This document shows, piece by piece, positions 38,462-42,524 of a stretch of 42,524 nucleotides of DNA. The DNA comes from Enterobacteriaceae bacterium (GTDB lineage: Bacteria > Pseudomonadota > Gammaproteobacteria > Enterobacterales > Enterobacteriaceae): positions 1 through 42,524 of the forward strand of contig JAIRVT010000009.1 in the NCBI GenBank assembly GCA_031253755.1. Direction: 5' to 3'. Position 1 is the stretch's first letter. The number at the start of each line of letters is the position of its first letter. The notes beneath the pieces are model-generated. The model was not told where the DNA came from. It saw only the letters and a list, made by a program, of their open reading frames with translations, and did not search any database. A program made the translations under genes and the position numbers.

Positions 38462-39193
38462 ATGACATCACTGATTTTTCCTGATTGGCCGCAGCTCGAA
38501 AGCGTTGGCGCATGTAGTTCGACCCGAATAGGAGGCGTCAGTGAGCTTCCTTATGATAGCCTGAATTTAGGTAGCCATGTTGGAGATGATCTGGCAAGTG
38601 TGGAGCGAAACCGGGAACTGTTGATGGAGTACGCTCAATTGCCACAAGCACCTGTTTGGTTGGAACAGGTTCATGGGACTCGCGTTATCAGTCTGGATGG
38701 TCAATCAGTGGAAGATAATCAGGCTGATGCTGTTTATACCAATAAAAGAGGGCAGGTTTGTGCTGTGATGACAGCAGATTGCCTGCCTGTGCTTTTTTGT
38801 TCCATTCATGGTGATGAAGTTGCCGCCGCTCATGCGGGCTGGCGTGGTTTATGTGCCGGAGTGCTGGAAAATACAGTCGCTCAATTCAATGTAAAACCTG
38901 ACATGATCCGCGCGTGGTTGGGGCCTGCGATTGGGCCTGAAAAATTTGAAGTCGGGTCTGAAGTCATGGAATCTTTCGTGGCAACTGACCCTAATCTGGC
39001 ACAGGCCTTTACACCTTATGGTGCTAAATTTCTGGCAAATATCTATTTACTGGCTAGATTAAAATTGCAGTCTGTTGGCATAAATGAAGTTTTTGGTGGC
39101 ACGACTTGTACGGTTTCAGAAAAAAGACACTTTTTTTCGTACCGTCGCGATGGCACTACCGGGCGGATGGCAACGCTCATTTGGCTAAAATAA
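38462..39193 (+). CDS. pgeF: Peptidoglycan editing factor (laccase-domain protein)
   Basis: 243 residues of the YfiH/DUF152 family. Zinc-binding residues are visible in VWLEQVHGTRVI (His), VMTADCLPVLF (Cys) and AAAHAGWRGLCAGV (His). E. coli PgeF removes wrong UDP-MurNAc-L-Ser adducts; other members deaminate or phosphorolyse purine nucleosides. Co-directional with rluD; the clpB sigma-32 promoter lies just after it. Confidence 0.94.
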   Translation: MTSLIFPDWPQLESVGACSSTRIGGVSELPYDSLNLGSHVGDDLASVERNRELLMEYAQLPQAPVWLEQVHGTRVISLDGQSVEDNQADAVYTNKRGQVCAVMTADCLPVLFCSIHGDEVAAAHAGWRGLCAGVLENTVAQFNVKPDMIRAWLGPAIGPEKFEVGSEVMESFVATDPNLAQAFTPYGAKFLANIYLLARLKLQSVGINEVFGGTTCTVSEKRHFFSYRRDGTTGRMATLIWLK

Positions 39194-39254
39194 ATTATCC
39201 TGTAAAGGCGATTCAGATACATGGCGAAGATTCTTAATTAACTTTTCAGGACAA

Positions 39255-39282
39255 CTTGAATATTTAAGGAATGACCTTATTT
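39255..39282 (+). promoter_or_regulatory. Sigma-32 heat-shock promoter of clpB
   Basis: CTTGAA, 14-base spacer, CCTTATTT, matching the CTTGAA / CCCCATnT consensus and closely resembling the E. coli clpB promoter. 39 bases before clpB. Confidence 0.82.
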
Positions 39283-39321
39283 AATCTCCAGTAGCAAATT
39301 CTGACCAATATTGGAGGTGTT

Positions 39322-41895
39322 ATGCGTCTGGATCGTCTTACTAATAAATTCCAGCTTGCTCTCGCTGACGCCCAATCTCTCGCATTAGGGCGTGATAATC
39401 AATTCATCGAACCTGTCCACTTGATGAGTACTTTGCTCAATCAAGAGGGCGGTTCCGTTCGTCCTCTACTCATATCGGCAGGAGTTAATGCAGCTCACGT
39501 GGTTGATCAGCTTAATCAGGCTTTGGACCGACTGCCGAAAGTGGAGGGGAATGGCGGTGATGTGCAGGTATCCAATGAGTTAGGACGTTATTTAAACCTG
39601 TGCGATAAACTTGCTCAAAAAGCAGGTGATAATTTTATTTCTTCTGAACTCTTTGTTCTGGCAGCACTGGAAGAACGTGGAACGTTAAGCGATATCTTGA
39701 AAGCTGCGGGTGCAACCAAAGATAAAATCACTAAGGCAATAGAAAATATGCGTGGTGGTGAAAAAGTGAATGACCAAAGTGCCGAAGATCAGCGTCAGGC
39801 ACTGAAAAAATACACAATTGATCTGACTGAGCGGGCGGAACTTGGCAAATTAGATCCTGTAATCGGGCGTGACGAAGAAATTCGTCGGACAATTCAGGTA
39901 TTACAACGTCGTACCAAAAATAATCCCGTCCTGATCGGGGAGCCGGGAGTTGGTAAAACAGCTATCGTTGAAGGGTTAGCACAGCGTATTGTCAATGGTG
40001 AAGTTCCTGAAGGCCTGAAACACAAACGTGTCCTGTCCCTTGATATGGGAGCACTATTAGCGGGAGCTAAGTACCGTGGTGAATTTGAAGAACGCCTGAA
40101 AGGTGTTTTGAATGATCTCGCCAAACAGGAAGGCTCAGTTATCCTGTTCATTGATGAATTACATACGATGGTAGGTGCAGGTAAAGCTGACGGCGCTATG
40201 GATGCTGGCAATATGCTAAAACCAGCATTAGCGCGTGGTGAGCTGCATTGTGTTGGTGCGACAACACTGGATGAATATCGTCAATATATTGAAAAAGACG
40301 CTGCTTTGGAGCGCCGCTTCCAAAAAGTGTACGTTGCCGAACCTACCGTTGAAGATACCATCGCTATCCTGCGCGGGCTGAAAGAGCGCTATGAACTGCA
40401 TCACCATGTTCAGATAACGGATCCGGCCATTGTTGCTGCGGCAACGTTATCCCATCGTTATATTTCTGAACGTATGTTACCTGACAAAGCGATTGATCTG
40501 ATTGACGAAGCTGGCGCCAGCCTGCGTATGCAGATGGATTCAAAACCAGAAGCATTGGATCGTCTGGAGCGCCGAATTATTCAGTTAAAACTTGAACAGC
40601 AAGCGTTAAAAAAAGAATCGGATGATGCCAGTAAAAAACGTCTGGACATGTTGAACGAAGAGCTGGTGGAAAAAGAACGGGAATATTCTGAACTGGAAGA
40701 AGACTGGAAAGCAGAAAAAGCTGAGTTGACGGGTACGCAAAACATTAAAGCGGAATTGGAAAATGCCCGTATTGAATTAGAAAAAGCGCGTCGCAGCGGC
40801 GACTTAGCAAAAATGTCAGAAATTCAGTACGGGAAAATTCCTGAGCTGGAAAAACAGCTAACAGCCGCAACAACAGCAGAAAGTCACCCGATGAAGCTGC
40901 TGCGTAACAAAGTTACCGATGCTGAAATTGCGGAAATTCTTGCTCGCTGGACAGGCATTCCTGTATCCAGAATGTTGGAAAGTGAAAAAGACAAGCTATT
41001 ACGCATGGAGCATGAATTACACAAACGCGTCATCGGACAGGATGAAGCTGTTGAAGCCGTATCAAATGCAATCCGTCGCAGCCGTGCTGGTTTGTCTGAT
41101 CCAAATCGCCCGATTGGTTCTTTCATGTTTTTGGGGCCAACTGGGGTTGGTAAAACAGAATTGTGTAAATCGTTGGCTAATTTCTTGTTCGATAGTGATG
41201 ATGCAATGGTTCGCATTGATATGTCTGAATTTATGGAGAAACATGCGGTTTCAAGATTAGTCGGTGCTCCTCCTGGATATGTTGGATATGAAGAAGGCGG
41301 GTATCTGACAGAAGCTGTACGTCGTCGTCCGTACTCTGTCATTTTGTTGGATGAGGTAGAAAAAGCTCACCCGGATGTTTTCAATATTTTATTACAGGTA
41401 TTGGATGATGGCCGCCTGACTGATGGTCAGGGAAGAACGGTTGATTTTCGCAATACCGTTGTCATCATGACCTCTAACTTAGGCTCAGACATGATTCAGG
41501 AGCGCTTTGGCTCGTTGGATTATGCTGGAATGAAAGAGATGGTAATGGAAGTCGTCGGTCATCACTTCCGGCCTGAATTTATTAACCGTGTTGATGAAGT
41601 TGTTGTATTCCATCCACTAGGGAAAGAACATCTGAAATCCATTGCCAATATCCAATTGCAACGTTTATATAAACGTCTGGAAGAACGCGGTTATCAGGCC
41701 ACAATGACACCATCAGCATTAGAAAAACTGAGTGAAGCTGGTTTTGATCCTGTGTATGGAGCTCGTCCGTTAAAACGGGCGATTCAGCAAGAGATTGAAA
41801 ACCCATTGGCTCAGCAGATCCTTTCTGGTGAATTGATTCCCGGTAAGTTGGTGACATTAGATCTGGAAGATAACCATATTGTTGCAAAACAATGA
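39322..41895 (+). CDS. clpB: Disaggregase ClpB
   Basis: 857 residues, as in E. coli. N-terminal substrate domain (1-~145), AAA+ module 1 with Walker [10 protein letters not shown] (~206) and DELHTM, middle coiled-coil domain (~405-525), AAA+ module 2 with GPTGVGKTE (~605), [11 protein letters not shown], and C-terminal domain. The hexamer, with DnaK, rescues aggregated protein after heat stress. GGAGGTGTT precedes ATG. A GTG at 39766 (Val149) matches the internal start that gives the short ClpB form in E. coli. Confidence 0.98.
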   Translation: MRLDRLTNKFQLALADAQSLALGRDNQFIEPVHLMSTLLNQEGGSVRPLLISAGVNAAHVVDQLNQALDRLPKVEGNGGDVQVSNELGRYLNLCDKLAQKAGDNFISSELFVLAALEERGTLSDILKAAGATKDKITKAIENMRGGEKVNDQSAEDQRQALKKYTIDLTERAELGKLDPVIGRDEEIRRTIQVLQRRTKNNPVLIGEPGVGKTAIVEGLAQRIVNGEVPEGLKHKRVLSLDMGALLAGAKYRGEFEERLKGVLNDLAKQEGSVILFIDELHTMVGAGKADGAMDAGNMLKPALARGELHCVGATTLDEYRQYIEKDAALERRFQKVYVAEPTVEDTIAILRGLKERYELHHHVQITDPAIVAAATLSHRYISERMLPDKAIDLIDEAGASLRMQMDSKPEALDRLERRIIQLKLEQQALKKESDDASKKRLDMLNEELVEKEREYSELEEDWKAEKAELTGTQNIKAELENARIELEKARRSGDLAKMSEIQYGKIPELEKQLTAATTAESHPMKLLRNKVTDAEIAEILARWTGIPVSRMLESEKDKLLRMEHELHKRVIGQDEAVEAVSNAIRRSRAGLSDPNRPIGSFMFLGPTGVGKTELCKSLANFLFDSDDAMVRIDMSEFMEKHAVSRLVGAPPGYVGYEEGGYLTEAVRRRPYSVILLDEVEKAHPDVFNILLQVLDDGRLTDGQGRTVDFRNTVVIMTSNLGSDMIQERFGSLDYAGMKEMVMEVVGHHFRPEFINRVDEVVVFHPLGKEHLKSIANIQLQRLYKRLEERGYQATMTPSALEKLSEAGFDPVYGARPLKRAIQQEIENPLAQQILSGELIPGKLVTLDLEDNHIVAKQ

Positions 41896-41991
41896 CGATT
41901 TTTATTCGAGTAGAGCCTATGTATTGCCATTTATATAGGCAGCTATAGAGTGAAAATGTCGTTACGGCAAAATAAAAGATCTTACAAAGAT

Positions 41992-42028
41992 AAAAAAGAG
42001 GTGAAAAAGCCACCTCTTTTTGTATTTT
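41992..42028 (+). terminator. Terminator of clpB
   Basis: 10-base stem AAAAGAGGTG / CACCTCTTTT with loop AAAAAGC and a T-rich tail. Confidence 0.9.
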
Positions 42029-42103
42029 TCAGATTAAAAACCCGCCGCCCTGGCCTATTTTGATGAATAAATAATCGGTTGAAATCTTTTTTCAAAAAAA
42101 CTA

Positions 42104-42131
42104 TTGTCAGCCCGAAAAAACTCCCTATAAT
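42104..42131 (+). promoter_or_regulatory. rrn promoter P1
   Basis: TTGTCA, 16-base spacer, TATAAT, followed by a G/C-rich discriminator (GCGCCACC). The AT-rich stretch just upstream fits an UP element. Confidence 0.9.
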
Positions 42132-42201
42132 GCGCCACCACTGACCGACGCCAAGCGAGAACACGCCGCGTCGGACAGCGGAAGAAAGCGAAAATAAACG
42201 C

Positions 42202-42229
42202 TTGACTCCGGAGGTGAAAAGCGTAAGAT
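42202..42229 (+). promoter_or_regulatory. rrn promoter P2
   Basis: TTGACT, 16-base spacer, TAAGAT, about 100 bases downstream of P1, the classical tandem spacing. Confidence 0.75.
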
Positions 42230-42240
42230 ACGCAGCCTCG

Positions 42241-42282
42241 CAACCGGGAACGAAAACGTTCGGTTGCACCGCTCTTTAACAA
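42241..42282 (+). promoter_or_regulatory. rrn antitermination region (boxB-like hairpin and boxA)
   Basis: CAACCG ... CGGTTG hairpin (42241-42266) followed by boxA GCTCTTTAACA (42271-42281), which recruits Nus factors for rRNA antitermination. Confidence 0.85.
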
Positions 42283-42430
42283 ATTAATCAGACAATCTGT
42301 GTGGGCACTCGCAGGACATTATCGAATGCGCCGAAAGGCGTAAAAATAAAAGTCTTGAAGAGTGACTAAAACAGTTAATTCATTATGAACTGACAGTGAA
42401 CAGTTGAATTCTTTGAGCATCAAACACTTT

Positions 42431-42524
42431 AAATTGAAGAGTTTGATCATGGCTCAGATTGAACGCTGGCGGCAGGCCTAACACATGCAAGTCGGGCGGT
42501 AACAGGAAGCAGCTTGCTGCTTTG
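42431..42524 (+). rRNA. rrs: 16S ribosomal RNA, 5' end (cut by window end)
   Basis: Starts AAATTGAAGAGTTTGATCAT, continues through the universal 8-27 primer region and GAACGCTGGCGGCAGGCCTA. The start of V1 (GGTAACAGGAAGCAGC) is like Xenorhabdus. Only the first 94 bases are in the window. Confidence 0.97.

Noticed and set aside
42055-42282. Minus-strand frames over the rRNA leader
   Set aside because: They cover rrn P1, P2 and boxA and have no protein similarity.

Overview
The window looks like a chromosome segment from a gammaproteobacterium of the Morganellaceae, most likely Xenorhabdus (Photorhabdus is the alternative). Core proteins are close to their Escherichia coli counterparts in length and sequence, base composition is moderately AT-rich, short ERIC-like palindromic repeats are scattered between operons, and the 16S rRNA start has a Xenorhabdus-like first variable region. 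The genus is an inference; the family-level placement is fairly safe.

Region 1 (1-9240) is accessory: a run of nine same-strand genes that looks like an undescribed small-molecule biosynthesis locus. In order: an ATP-grasp ligase (cut by the window start), an MFS exporter, a DegT/StrS-type aminotransferase, an unrecognised protein, a P-loop kinase fused to a FemAB/GNAT-like acyltransferase, a shortened PLP-enzyme-like protein, a GNAT fused to a histidine phosphatase, a GT-B-like glycosyltransferase and a nucleoside 2-deoxyribosyltransferase-like enzyme. Five of them (2078-7393) are coupled by stop/start overlaps or a 1-base gap. The enzyme set suggests an amino-sugar or nucleoside product carrying amide-linked groups, exported by the MFS protein. 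The product is unknown.

Region 2 (9407-16556) holds proB-proA (proline), aroL (shikimate kinase), aas-lplT (lysophospholipid recycling) and pncC. Region 3 (16558-21255) has recA behind a canonical LexA-box promoter with an ERIC-like element in its leader, then alaS without an intervening recX, then csrA. Region 4 (21552-22264) is a tRNA operon: tRNA-Ser(GCU) and three identical tRNA-Arg(ACG) with promoter and terminator. Region 5 (22422-30702) has gshA, luxS, the convergent yfjD and ypjD, then ffh and rpsP-rimM-trmD-rplS.

Region 6 (30721-35860) starts with a dcuB-type dicarboxylate transporter pseudogene that has lost its centre. The aromatic amino acid genes aroF-tyrA (TyrR boxes) and the convergent pheA follow; pheA has a complete phenylalanine attenuator with a 15-residue leader peptide. 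Region 7 (35823-42524) contains raiA, bamD, rluD-pgeF, clpB (sigma-32 promoter) and a ribosomal RNA operon whose P1, P2, boxB/boxA and first 94 bases of 16S rRNA are present. Regions 2-7 are ordinary enterobacterial core; the main novelty is region 1, followed by the repeat in the recA leader and the broken dcuB.
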